IMG/VR virus record: IMGVR_UViG_3300046808_001241 | Coordinates: 62,001-126,000 of that record | Direction: 5' to 3' (one strand) | DNA: 64,000 nt | Source: a virus | Shown here: in pieces, positions 1 to 8,027 of the stretch | Layout of the letters: each line of letters opens with the position of its first letter | How positions within the stretch are numbered: position 1 is the stretch's first letter | The notes under the pieces: model-generated | What the model saw: the letters and a program-made list of their open reading frames with translations, nothing else | Database searches by the model: none | What the model was told of the DNA's origin: nothing | Translations under genes and position numbers: made by a program

Positions 1-1
1 C

Positions 2-877
2 AATCAAAACGTACACGTGTTTACTCATTCGGACTTAGATGGTGTTGTTAGCTATCTTGTTCTGTGTTGGGTTTACAATAAAAAATTGAGTGTTACTCCA
101 ACAACACCAATGAAACTAGACCAAGATTACAACAAATTTGTTCAATCCAACAAACAATATGACAAACTTTATTTTCTGGATTTAGACGTTTCAAAAATTG
201 GAGAAAACATTGATAACAAAAATACAGTTGTTTTAGATCACCATAAAACAAACCTTTATCCTTTTAAAAACGCAATTACTCGAATTTACAACGAAACTTC
301 TTGCGCAAAGCTAATTTATGATACGTTTTTTAAAACGTCAGAAAAAAAGCTTTCAGCTGCTCAGAAAACACTATTAGCTCTTGCAGACGATTGGGACTCA
401 GCTACGAAAGCAACTCCATTATCTGAGGGGTTAAACATTGTATACCATTCAATGTCCGACAAGTTCAATTCGTTCGTTGAAGATTATTATAACGGATTCG
501 AACAATTTGATAAGTTCAAACAAAATACAATTACTTTATACAAAAAGCACAGAAAAGAATATTTAGATACATTGACTCCGTTTTTTGGTAAAGTAGAATT
601 TGAAGGCCAAAAAGACATTAAAGTTGGAGCAGTGTTTTGTGATAAATTTGTTCAAGAGTGTTGTGATTGGATGTTTGCTATTCACAACGTAGACGTAGCA
701 ATTGCTGTTTTGATTGATCAAAAGCGAATAGCTGTAAGAAGAAACATTAATTGTGACAAAGTAGATGTTTCTAAATTTGTTCAACGGATTGCTTCTGGTG
801 GCGGACACGAAGCTGCAGCTGGTGGTAATTTAACAGACGAATTTGTAGAATTTACTAAAATGTTGAAACCATTGTAA
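2..877 (+). CDS. DHH-family phosphoesterase (5' end outside window)
   Basis: This is a DHH/DHHA1-type phosphohydrolase, the fold of RecJ, NrnA nanoRNases and related oligonucleotide or cyclic-dinucleotide phosphodiesterases. The sequence shows the N-terminal HSDLDG motif, a VVLDHHKTN motif (the DHH signature) and a C-terminal glycine-rich GGGHEAAAGG motif typical of the DHHA1 substrate-binding domain. The frame is open to the left edge; residues NQNVHV precede a GTG at 17, so the real start is probably just upstream of the window. It leads a rightward run into the gp59/gp32 replication genes, which fits a role in nucleic-acid turnover. The exact substrate cannot be deduced. Confidence 0.85.
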   Translation, partial: NQNVHVFTHSDLDGVVSYLVLCWVYNKKLSVTPTTPMKLDQDYNKFVQSNKQYDKLYFLDLDVSKIGENIDNKNTVVLDHHKTNLYPFKNAITRIYNETSCAKLIYDTFFKTSEKKLSAAQKTLLALADDWDSATKATPLSEGLNIVYHSMSDKFNSFVEDYYNGFEQFDKFKQNTITLYKKHRKEYLDTLTPFFGKVEFEGQKDIKVGAVFCDKFVQECCDWMFAIHNVDVAIAVLIDQKRIAVRRNINCDKVDVSKFVQRIASGGGHEAAAGGNLTDEFVEFTKMLKPL

Positions 878-897
878 TACGGGCTAAGTAGCTCATA

Positions 898-1311
898 ATG
901 TTACAGCACATATTTGCAGAACTAGAAAGATCTAATTCAGCTCCTTCTGATCACATTAACTCAAGAGAATTTATAGAGGGAGTTTTAAAAGCTGGTTCGT
1001 TGATATCAATGCTCGAAAACAAAAAAATTAATACAACTATGCTTTTTTCATTGCTCTTAGAAAAGAGAGACTATCAAGAGTTTTTTACACATATTACGTC
1101 TTCAGATAATTTTAAAGAATCTATACTTTCGCTGTTGTATCTTCACCCATCACTTGTAAAGTCTAAAGTTACAAAATCTGTTATTAGAAAGCTGAATGCA
1201 AAACGATCTCACAAGTCTAGAAAAGTGCCTTTACAACAAGCATTTAATTGTTTCGAGGAGTCAGAAGAACAAACCTTTCAAGATAAAAAAGGACTTCGGG
1301 GACGTTGTTGA
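898..1311 (+). CDS. Hypothetical protein in the gp33 position
   Basis: A 137-residue, helix-rich protein of unknown function, starting 20 bases after the DHH gene. In T4 the gene just upstream of the helicase loader and gp32 is gp33, the late-transcription coactivator, so position makes this a candidate. I see no convincing gp33 similarity and no C-terminal hydrophobic clamp-binding tail in this frame. Its 3' end overlaps the next frame by 116 bases around a run of six A residues at about 1284-1289, so a frameshifted fusion with the downstream gene is also possible. Confidence 0.6.
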   Translation: MLQHIFAELERSNSAPSDHINSREFIEGVLKAGSLISMLENKKINTTMLFSLLLEKRDYQEFFTHITSSDNFKESILSLLYLHPSLVKSKVTKSVIRKLNAKRSHKSRKVPLQQAFNCFEESEEQTFQDKKGLRGRC

Positions 1312-1876
1312 AACAGAAAAACACAAGTTTTTAAAACGTATTTCAACTCTTTTTACTAAGCATCCGGAAATTGATCCCGATAGCTTTTTTCGTGCTCCCT
1401 ATGTTTTATATCCAGATGTGGAATATTTTGGTTTGGATTACTTTTCTACCATGCGTGCCGTTAAATCTTACACCATGTATCGTAAGCATATGTTTCTTCG
1501 AGATCCAGACGAGCAATTAAAACAAGTACAAGATTCATTAAACTTTATAGCAAAGTTCTGTATTCAGGAAAAAATCCAATTTTATCAATATCCGTACCAC
1601 AGAACAGCTGATCTTTTTACATGGATGAAGCATTACAAGGAAAATAAGATCAATATATATTCTATGTTTGAATTTTCTAATATATGTTCGTCTGTTAAAG
1701 AACTAGCAGAAGATGTACAAAGGTTTTTTGTATCTGATTTTGTTGACCAATTTCAAAAATTATATTTAAATTACATGAATTCTATGCAAGTAAAGCCTTA
1801 TGTCAGAAAAGCCTTTCCGCTGCTTTCAAATTTTGTTGAAAAGCAGTTGAACCAATTCAAAAAGCCAGTAAACTAA
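1196..1876 (+). CDS. 59: gp59-like DNA helicase loader
   Basis: This probably loads the replicative helicase onto gp32-coated single-stranded DNA. It lies directly upstream of gp32, as in T4, and has about the right length (226 residues; T4 gp59 is 217). The pattern around residues 75-150 (aromatic and basic YRKHMFLRD stretch, then helix-rich FIAKF and KHYKENKINIY segments) resembles the T4 protein on visual alignment. Homology begins near residue 35, so the first ~35 residues, which overlap the preceding gene, may not be translated; 1196 is the only standard start codon available in this frame. The alternative is entry by frameshift at the A6 run. Confidence 0.6.
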   Translation: MQNDLTSLEKCLYNKHLIVSRSQKNKPFKIKKDFGDVVETEKHKFLKRISTLFTKHPEIDPDSFFRAPYVLYPDVEYFGLDYFSTMRAVKSYTMYRKHMFLRDPDEQLKQVQDSLNFIAKFCIQEKIQFYQYPYHRTADLFTWMKHYKENKINIYSMFEFSNICSSVKELAEDVQRFFVSDFVDQFQKLYLNYMNSMQVKPYVRKAFPLLSNFVEKQLNQFKKPVN

Positions 1877-1882
1877 AAAAGT

Positions 1883-2800
1883 ATGAGTAATATTAATATC
1901 AAATCCATGTTCGATCAAATTAAACAGTCGCTTTCTTCTTCTGACAAGAAAGAAGGAGGCAATGGTCTGTATAAAGAAATTCTTAAATTTTCTGCTGGCA
2001 ATACATATCAAGTCCGTCTTGTTCCTAATCCCACCTCTCCTAAAGAGACAATCTTCCACTACTACAATCACGGTTGGAATTCTAATGCTACAGGCAAATA
2101 TGTAACAGCATTGTGTCCAACCACCTTTGGAGAGAGCTGTCCGATTGATGCTTACTACCTTAAGACCTATCGTACCGGTACTGAATCAGAAAAAGAACAA
2201 GCTCGTGCTCTTTCGCGTAAAGAAGCTTGGATGGTCAACGTTTATGTTATTTCCGATCCAGAGAATCCAGAAAACGAAGGCAAAGTGAAGATTCTTCGTT
2301 ACGGCAAAGAGCTCGCTAAAATTATTGAGTCAGCCCTTGAAGGAGACGATGCTCAAGAGTTTGGCGTAGAAAAGGTTTTCGATGTCGCTAACGGTTCCAC
2401 GCTTCGCATTAAGTGCGAATCTCGTACAGGAAGCAATCGTGGAGCAAAGCAAATGGTTACATATGCCTCTTCGAAGTTCTTAGCTCCTTCGAAAGTTGAG
2501 TTGACGGATACACAACTCGAGGAAGTGCATAACTCAGTGCATGACCTGAAGGCTGTTAACAAGCAAACAACTCCTGCAGAGATGCAGCGTTTGCTTGACG
2601 AACACTTCTTTAATCTTACTACAGGTTCGCCAGTGGAAAAGGATGAGGACGAGTACTCTTCGATTCGCAATGAAGTTCCTACATCAGTTAAGAGAACAGA
2701 AACATCTATCGAAAAAACTTTTGAATCCTCGACAGATTCCGTTTCTGAGTCAGATGAGTCTACCGACGAAGCCTTGAAAAAACTTCTTGCTGATCTTTAA
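1883..2800 (+). CDS. 32: Single-stranded DNA-binding protein gp32
   Basis: This protein coats single-stranded DNA during replication, recombination and repair. The core carries the gp32 zinc region (NHGW, then LCPTT and SCPID) followed by a DPENPENEGK stretch that closely resembles T4 gp32. The last zinc ligand differs: T4 has Cys-Pro-x-Cys, whereas this protein has Cys-Pro-Ile-Asp, suggesting a His-Cys-Cys-Asp site or a weakened zinc site. The C-terminus is acidic and Ser-rich, as expected for the tail that recruits replication partners. It lies 6 bases after the helicase-loader gene. At 305 residues it matches T4 gp32 (301). Confidence 0.93.
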   Translation: MSNINIKSMFDQIKQSLSSSDKKEGGNGLYKEILKFSAGNTYQVRLVPNPTSPKETIFHYYNHGWNSNATGKYVTALCPTTFGESCPIDAYYLKTYRTGTESEKEQARALSRKEAWMVNVYVISDPENPENEGKVKILRYGKELAKIIESALEGDDAQEFGVEKVFDVANGSTLRIKCESRTGSNRGAKQMVTYASSKFLAPSKVELTDTQLEEVHNSVHDLKAVNKQTTPAEMQRLLDEHFFNLTTGSPVEKDEDEYSSIRNEVPTSVKRTETSIEKTFESSTDSVSESDESTDEALKKLLADL

Positions 2801-2828
2801 TTCTTGAGTCAATTTTACAATTATAAAT

Positions 2829-3476
2829 ATGGAACTACTTAAAAAAGCTAACGGTAATATCACTCGCACAGCGGAAGAAAAAGCTCAGATGATCGAGCGC
2901 GCTGCTGAATATTATGGAAAATTTTTGACAGCTTTGGGATTCGATTGGGCAGCAGATCCTCATTCAGCAAACACTCCTAAAAGAGTAGCTAAAGCTTGGG
3001 TTAATGATTTGATTTCCGGTTCAATTAGCCCAGAGCCTGAAGTTACAGCATTTCCTAATGATGAAGGTTATACGGGCCTGATTTGTCAAACACGTATTCC
3101 TGTTGTTAGTATGTGTGCTCATCACAATTTGACGTTTCACGGTGTGTGTCACGCGGCATATATTCCAGGCAAAAATAAGACAGACATGGTTATTGGGTTG
3201 AGCAAACTAAATCGTATCGTGGACTTCTATTCCAGACGACCAAACATTCAGGAAAGTCTAACAAAGCAAATTCACGATCATCTAGATAAACTGTGCGTAG
3301 GCAATCGTGGAGTGGCATGCATTATAGAAAGCCAACATTTTTGTGTAAAATGCAGAGGAGTCAAGAACGATAGTGTTATGAAAACTTCGCAATTATCGGG
3401 TTATTTCCACACCAACGAGGTCGGAAGCCGAGTAGAACTATTTAATCTTATAGACCAGAGTAGATTTGGATCGTGA
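2829..3476 (+). CDS. folE: GTP cyclohydrolase I (FolE type)
   Basis: The enzyme converts GTP to 7,8-dihydroneopterin triphosphate, the first step of folate and of 7-deazaguanine (queuosine/preQ0) synthesis. The family motifs are clear: SMCAHHNLTFHG near residue 94, GLSKLNRIVDFYSRR near 123, and QHFCVKCRGV near 169. The zinc ligands Cys96, His99 and Cys172 are present, so it should be active. Its length (215 residues) is normal. In phages this gene usually feeds a DNA-modification pathway; a QueD-like and a TGT/DpdA-like gene occur together near 37 kb in this window. Its stop overlaps the next start (GTGA). Confidence 0.95.
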   Translation: MELLKKANGNITRTAEEKAQMIERAAEYYGKFLTALGFDWAADPHSANTPKRVAKAWVNDLISGSISPEPEVTAFPNDEGYTGLICQTRIPVVSMCAHHNLTFHGVCHAAYIPGKNKTDMVIGLSKLNRIVDFYSRRPNIQESLTKQIHDHLDKLCVGNRGVACIIESQHFCVKCRGVKNDSVMKTSQLSGYFHTNEVGSRVELFNLIDQSRFGS

Positions 3477-3976
3477 CATTGACCTTATTTAAAAAACTAA
3501 TAAACTTATTTAAAAATATGATTACAGAAGGAAATTTAGCAACCGCTCAATTAGCACAAATGTTTGGATCTGAACTTTTGAAAGTACAAAAGAGTTCACA
3601 AACCGATTCCGGATCAGTTCCAAATATCGTTAGATTGGATCCAAAGCAGTTTCTTTATAATGAAGCACATGTTTCAAACCAAAGGAGAGCTGAAGAACAA
3701 CGAATTATTCAAGCATTACAGAGGGAGGCAGAAGCTGCGTATCCTATTGTAGAAGCTCAGCTTCCACCACAAGAACAACCTCCCCAGTCACAAAGGCAAG
3801 AAGTTCCAATCCAGATCCAACCTTCCCCCACTCAGCAGGCAACGACCGCCAAACTTTCTTCAGCTAAAGGGGATGTTTGGGCATCAATTGCTGGTAGTTT
3901 GGAGCGTATCGCTAATAGTTTAGAGCGCGTTGATGTTTCTGTAAAAAAGAAGAGAATGAAACGAGCCACTAAATGA
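3473..3976 (+). CDS. Hypothetical protein, Pro/Gln-rich linker
   Basis: I do not recognise this 167-residue protein. It has an N-terminal helix, a Pro/Gln-rich low-complexity linker at about residues 95-125, and a short C-terminal amphipathic helix (SIAGSLERIANSLERV) followed by a lysine/arginine tail. It is coupled to its neighbours: the GTG start overlaps the GTP cyclohydrolase stop and its own stop overlaps the clamp start. An internal ATG at 3518 is an alternative start. Position next to the sliding clamp suggests a replication or transcription accessory role, but that is only inference. Confidence 0.65.
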   Translation: MTLTLFKKLINLFKNMITEGNLATAQLAQMFGSELLKVQKSSQTDSGSVPNIVRLDPKQFLYNEAHVSNQRRAEEQRIIQALQREAEAAYPIVEAQLPPQEQPPQSQRQEVPIQIQPSPTQQATTAKLSSAKGDVWASIAGSLERIANSLERVDVSVKKKRMKRATK

Positions 3977-4701
3977 AGCTCGTTATTAACAAATCTCAAT
4001 TCGTAGAAAGCATTCTTGCTCCAGTATCGAAGCTAGCTGACAACTTGCTTTTGGATTTTACTACTTCCGAAACGAATGGAATGTATGCAAAGACTTTTGT
4101 CAGCTCTGCAGACAATTCCATGATTTTAATGGCTAAAATTCCTTGCAAAGCTGACGATCATTACAAATGTGTTATTCCAGACTGTAAAACGTTTTTACGT
4201 TTGTTTTCCGGTGTAGAAAAAGAAAACATTGCTCTTGATATTGATACAAACGTTATCAAATACAAAGATAATTCGTTTTCCTTCAAATATCATCTTCTAG
4301 ACGAATCCTATATTGTTAATAAAAAGTCGATATCCGAAGAAAAGATTAATGGGCTAGAATTTGATACTACCTTTACTATAACAAAACAAAAGCTTTCTGA
4401 AATTATAAAATTTAATTCCATCGTACCAGATGCAGAAAAGCTTTATTTCTTGACTGACGGAAACAAAGTATTTGCGAAACTTGGAGACGAACAAAAATCA
4501 AATACGAATGAGATTGTTACAGAATTGGCTGAGTCTTTTCAAGGACAGTCTTTAATTGAATCGTTTCCTATCAATATTCAAAATATCTTGTTGTTTTCAT
4601 TTTGTTCTGATGAAATCGAAATTTCAGTAAATCAACAACTTAAAGTGTTTCAATTCAAGACTCCTAATCTCAAGTATATTGTGTCTGGACTTGTAAAATA
4701 A
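3973..4701 (+). CDS. 45: DNA polymerase sliding clamp gp45
   Basis: This is the probable trimeric processivity clamp, which in T4-like phages also tracks along DNA to activate late transcription with gp33 and gp55. It starts MKLVINKSQF, has length 242 (T4 gp45 is 228), and shows two clamp-like halves: CKTFLRLFSGV with alternating beta strands, then KLSEIIKFNSIVPDAEKLYF and a matching strand pattern. The similarity is to fold and spacing rather than to a signature motif. Its ATG overlaps the preceding stop (ATGA), so it is translated together with that gene. Confidence 0.75.
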   Translation: MKLVINKSQFVESILAPVSKLADNLLLDFTTSETNGMYAKTFVSSADNSMILMAKIPCKADDHYKCVIPDCKTFLRLFSGVEKENIALDIDTNVIKYKDNSFSFKYHLLDESYIVNKKSISEEKINGLEFDTTFTITKQKLSEIIKFNSIVPDAEKLYFLTDGNKVFAKLGDEQKSNTNEIVTELAESFQGQSLIESFPINIQNILLFSFCSDEIEISVNQQLKVFQFKTPNLKYIVSGLVK

Positions 4702-4719
4702 CACCCATAATTAGCTTTT

Positions 4720-5040
4720 ATGGCTAATAAACTAACTACTTTAGGATACACTCTAAAACGCTTTAGAGATTCTGGGTATATGGCAAATAAGCTTTTTGCT
4801 GAATACCATGAAGGAGATCCTCGTGCTTGGACAATTATGATAGATCCTGGAGTAGCTTCAGTTTTCTGCACTTGTTACATAAACGACCCATATATCGGAG
4901 AAAGCTTTTTTGAGCTATATGATGGAAATCAATATATTCCAGGTCGTTTAAAAATTAAAACATCGTCGTTTGAAATTCTTACGGAACAACTCGTTAGACA
5001 TGGAATTGTTGGGGATAGGGTTTATACTCAAGACAAATAA
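4720..5040 (+). CDS. Conserved phage hypothetical protein
   Basis: A 106-residue protein of a type I recall from marine T4-like phages, with the pattern LKRFRDSGY, then DPRAWTIMIDPGVASVFCTCY. It has no known function. It is compact and probably alpha/beta, without membrane segments. It lies between the clamp gene and the packaging genes. Confidence 0.7.
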   Translation: MANKLTTLGYTLKRFRDSGYMANKLFAEYHEGDPRAWTIMIDPGVASVFCTCYINDPYIGESFFELYDGNQYIPGRLKIKTSSFEILTEQLVRHGIVGDRVYTQDK

Positions 5041-5050
5041 ATTTAATTTT

Positions 5051-5386
5051 ATGTCAGCTCCAAAAAAGACAAAAACAACAAAAGCTTCACTTTCTGGAGC
5101 AAATGAGAATATTCCAAAAGCAGAAAAGGCAAACATCGAAAGTCTATTTTCTAAAGCGTTAACGAGACACAAAAACGAAATTTTAGCAGATCAAAAAGAT
5201 AAATACAAAGAACTCAGTCATTTAGCACTTATTGTAGAAGAGTATTTGTCTTGCTTTGCTTTGATTGGTTACTCTTTACAAGACGAAGAGGTGGTAATTT
5301 TTAATACTCCTACGTCCAAAGATGAAGCAGCTTTAGTTGACTTGTTAAGATCTACTTTTATTGATATAGCAAACAATCGTCCCTAA
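5051..5386 (+). CDS. Small protein upstream of terminase (possible gp16 counterpart)
   Basis: A 111-residue protein starting MSAPKKTKTTK, with a lysine-rich N-terminus, a helical centre and a C-terminal segment SCFALIGYSLQDEEVVIF. It lies 8 bases before the large terminase gene, where T4 has the small terminase gp16 (164 residues). I see no definite small-terminase motif, so that assignment is positional. The ATG at 5051 is preferred over an upstream in-frame start at 4970, which would lie inside the previous gene. Confidence 0.65.
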   Translation: MSAPKKTKTTKASLSGANENIPKAEKANIESLFSKALTRHKNEILADQKDKYKELSHLALIVEEYLSCFALIGYSLQDEEVVIFNTPTSKDEAALVDLLRSTFIDIANNRP

Positions 5387-5389
5387 ATA
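5384..5389 (+). promoter_or_regulatory. Late promoter-like TAAATA box for terminase
   Basis: TAAATA lies exactly 5 nt before the terminase ATG. This is the spacing shared by many virion genes here and matches the T4 late -10 element (TATAAATA). Confidence 0.55.
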
Positions 5390-5394
5390 TCTTC

Positions 5395-7392
5395 ATGTCA
5401 GAAGAAAATTTAGAGCGGCCTCAAAAGAGAGGCAAGGGCCGTCCTCCCGGAGCAAAAAACAAACCCAAAAGAGGTCGTCCAAAAGGTTCTAAGACCAAAG
5501 CAACCCCTCCTCCCGCTCTTCCTAAAATTGAATTTGTAAAAAAAAGTAAACCTTCACGCTCTGAGGAGGAAGTTTTAAACTCACTTTTAAGCGAGGACAA
5601 CCTTTTAGATGCTGGGTACAATACCCATACAGACAAGATTATCAATCAAGAGCCTGTAGATGTTTCTTTTTATTATAGAGGATCAAAGCATGTACCAGTA
5701 GCAGGAGCTCAGTATGAGTTTACTGTTGACATGATTGAAGAGCTGCGTAGATGTAAAAACGATATTGTGTATTTTGCAGAAAACTTTTTTTATATCGTGA
5801 GTATAGATGAAGGCAAACAAAGAATACATTTGTATGAAGCTCAAAAGCAAATGCTTCTTAACATGGTTAACAATAGGTTTTCCGTAAATTTAGCTTCAAG
5901 ACAGAGCGGAAAATCTACATTGCTTACTATATTTGTTCTGTGGATGGCTTGTTTTAATGATGATCACAGAGCAGCAATTGTAGCTAATAAAGAATCGACA
6001 GCAATTAATATTTTCAAACGCGTAAGAATGGCGTACGAACAACTTCCTAATTACATCAAACCCGGCGTTAAAGATTATGGTAAGACCGGAATGACGTTAG
6101 GAAATGATTCAAGTATATTAGTATCTACTACTACAGCCACATCAATTAGAGGTGATAGTTTAAGCACGCTTGCAATTGACGAAGTGGCATTCATAGAATC
6201 TCACTTACTTGAAGAGTTTTGGTCATCCGTTATTCCTGCAGTATCTTCTGGAAAAAAATCCAAAGTATTATTAGTCAGCACACCGAATGGTGTTGGAAAC
6301 AAATTTTATGAAATATTTTCAGGAGCAGAAAGTGGTTCGTTACCTAGTTGGAAACCCTCTCGTATTGATTGGTGGGATAGGCCCGGAAGAGACGAGCAAT
6401 GGAAGCAAGATCAAATCCAACTACTGGGCTCTGAAGAAAAATTTTTACAAGAATTCGGCAATACTTTTTTAGACGATGCTGCTGGAGCAGTTGGAGCTCT
6501 TGTAATCGAACGTCTTAAAAACGAAAAGAAAGATCCAATTTGGACATCAGAAGATGGGGAATATACTGTTTTTGAATATCCAGAACAAAGAAATTTATAT
6601 GTAGTTGGAGTAGATGTCGGAGAAGGTATTGGCAGAGCAGCTTCTGTTGCTCAAATATTAGATGTTACGGATTTACAAAATATTAAACAAGTTGGTATAT
6701 ATGCTTCAAATAAAATTGAGCCATATCACTTTGCAAACAAGCTTTCGACTATCGGTCAATCATGGGGACTTCCTCCAATGTTGATTGAGAGAAATAATTG
6801 CGGAGCTCAAGTAATTGACGCTTTACATCATAAACACAATTACGAAAAAATTGTTTGTTACTCAAAAATCTCTGAACAAGACAAGTACAATAGAACTAGA
6901 AACATGGGAGTACTGTCACACACCAACATTAAATTTGATGGTATTCAAAACATGAGGTATTGGATCAATCATTTACAAACCGTTCATATAAACGACCCTC
7001 ATACAATTTCAGAGTTTGAGACATTTGTAAGATTTCCAAATGGAGTCTTTAGAAAGAGAAATGATAATTTCTTTGACGATCGTGTAATGGCTTTGGTGTG
7101 GGCTTTGTTTATTTTGGAATCGGATATATGTCAGCAATATTTTGAAATTGTTGATTATGATATGCAACACAAACCCCAAAAAATTAAGGATAATGGTTAT
7201 TGGGAGAAAATTGAGCAATTTTATGAATTAAAAGAACTTTCAAAACAATCTACGATTATTCCTAAAATCTTTCGCCCTGAAAACGAACTTGCATTTAAAT
7301 CATTAAATGTTACTCAAAAAGATACAGAGTTTGTAGATAAATATGATGAAGACTTAGAAGGCTTATTAGCTCAAGGCTACGAATTTTTATAA
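5395..7392 (+). CDS. 17: Terminase large subunit gp17
   Basis: This is the DNA-packaging motor ATPase and headful nuclease. The Walker A motif SRQSGKST is at residues 168-175, the Walker B LAIDE ends at Asp262-Glu263, and the coupling motif STPNG is near 295. The RNase H-like nuclease domain begins with VVGVDVGEG (Asp407) and has a C-terminal FDDRVMAL motif. The length of 665 exceeds T4 gp17 (610) mainly because of an N-terminal basic extension with two AT-hook-like cores (KGRPPGAK and RGRPKGSK, residues 14-33), which could bind AT-rich minor grooves. A TAAATA box sits 5 nt before the ATG. Confidence 0.97.
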   Translation: MSEENLERPQKRGKGRPPGAKNKPKRGRPKGSKTKATPPPALPKIEFVKKSKPSRSEEEVLNSLLSEDNLLDAGYNTHTDKIINQEPVDVSFYYRGSKHVPVAGAQYEFTVDMIEELRRCKNDIVYFAENFFYIVSIDEGKQRIHLYEAQKQMLLNMVNNRFSVNLASRQSGKSTLLTIFVLWMACFNDDHRAAIVANKESTAINIFKRVRMAYEQLPNYIKPGVKDYGKTGMTLGNDSSILVSTTTATSIRGDSLSTLAIDEVAFIESHLLEEFWSSVIPAVSSGKKSKVLLVSTPNGVGNKFYEIFSGAESGSLPSWKPSRIDWWDRPGRDEQWKQDQIQLLGSEEKFLQEFGNTFLDDAAGAVGALVIERLKNEKKDPIWTSEDGEYTVFEYPEQRNLYVVGVDVGEGIGRAASVAQILDVTDLQNIKQVGIYASNKIEPYHFANKLSTIGQSWGLPPMLIERNNCGAQVIDALHHKHNYEKIVCYSKISEQDKYNRTRNMGVLSHTNIKFDGIQNMRYWINHLQTVHINDPHTISEFETFVRFPNGVFRKRNDNFFDDRVMALVWALFILESDICQQYFEIVDYDMQHKPQKIKDNGYWEKIEQFYELKELSKQSTIIPKIFRPENELAFKSLNVTQKDTEFVDKYDEDLEGLLAQGYEFL

Positions 7393-7393
7393 T

Positions 7394-8002
7394 ATGTCAG
7401 ATCAAATTTGCACTAATCCAACTATACAATCGTCTTTGAATCGAGCTTCAAAAGACAAATTTGTTATGGTTCTTAATTTGCCTTATATACTCAGAAAACG
7501 CTCAACGGAAGACATTAACTTGGATATTGATCCGTTGCAACTAAACGTATTTGGTACAATAGTGCCACAAATAAGCATTCCGAGCGTGGAATTGAGATAT
7601 GCAGGACAATCGATTAATGTTTCTTCGCACAATCGTCCTAACTATCCACCATTAACAGTAAACTTCGTTGTCGATAACGACTATAAAAATTATTACGTTT
7701 TATGGAAATGGTTGGAAGTTCTCAATACTCCTCAAGAAAGTCTATATGGAGGCACTCCTCTAGAGCAAATGACCTCTCAAGAATATTTAAACTCAGGAGC
7801 AGAAAATGAGTATCAAACAACTGTTTCTATTTTAGGTTTAAATGAATACAACGACAAAGCAATAGAGTTTGTGTACAAACATTGCTTCATAACAAGCCTA
7901 GGCTCAATAAACTACTCATACAAAGACAGTGAATTTATTGAAATAGCTGCCGAATTCCAATTTAATCAATTGGATATCATTAAACCTAGCCCTAAAAAAT
8001 AA
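7394..8002 (+). CDS. Tail-tube-like protein (gp19/gp54 family paralogue)
   Basis: A 202-residue protein between terminase and sheath, probably of the tail-tube fold that is shared by T4 gp19, gp48 and gp54. It shows FGTIVPQISIPSVELRYAG, where tube proteins carry their first beta hairpin, then YPPLTVNFVVDNDYKNYYVLW and a C-terminal beta strand pair. A second, more typical tube protein follows the sheath gene, so this copy may be the tube initiator or terminator rather than the bulk subunit. That distinction is inferred from position only. Confidence 0.6.
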   Translation: MSDQICTNPTIQSSLNRASKDKFVMVLNLPYILRKRSTEDINLDIDPLQLNVFGTIVPQISIPSVELRYAGQSINVSSHNRPNYPPLTVNFVVDNDYKNYYVLWKWLEVLNTPQESLYGGTPLEQMTSQEYLNSGAENEYQTTVSILGLNEYNDKAIEFVYKHCFITSLGSINYSYKDSEFIEIAAEFQFNQLDIIKPSPKK

Positions 8003-8014
8003 TCCAAAAAACAT

Positions 8015-8020
8015 TAAATA
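8015..8020 (+). promoter_or_regulatory. Late promoter-like TAAATA box for sheath gene
   Basis: TAAATA lies 7 nt before the sheath ATG in an AT-only stretch; no Shine-Dalgarno sequence is visible. Confidence 0.5.
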
Positions 8021-8027
8021 AATATAT

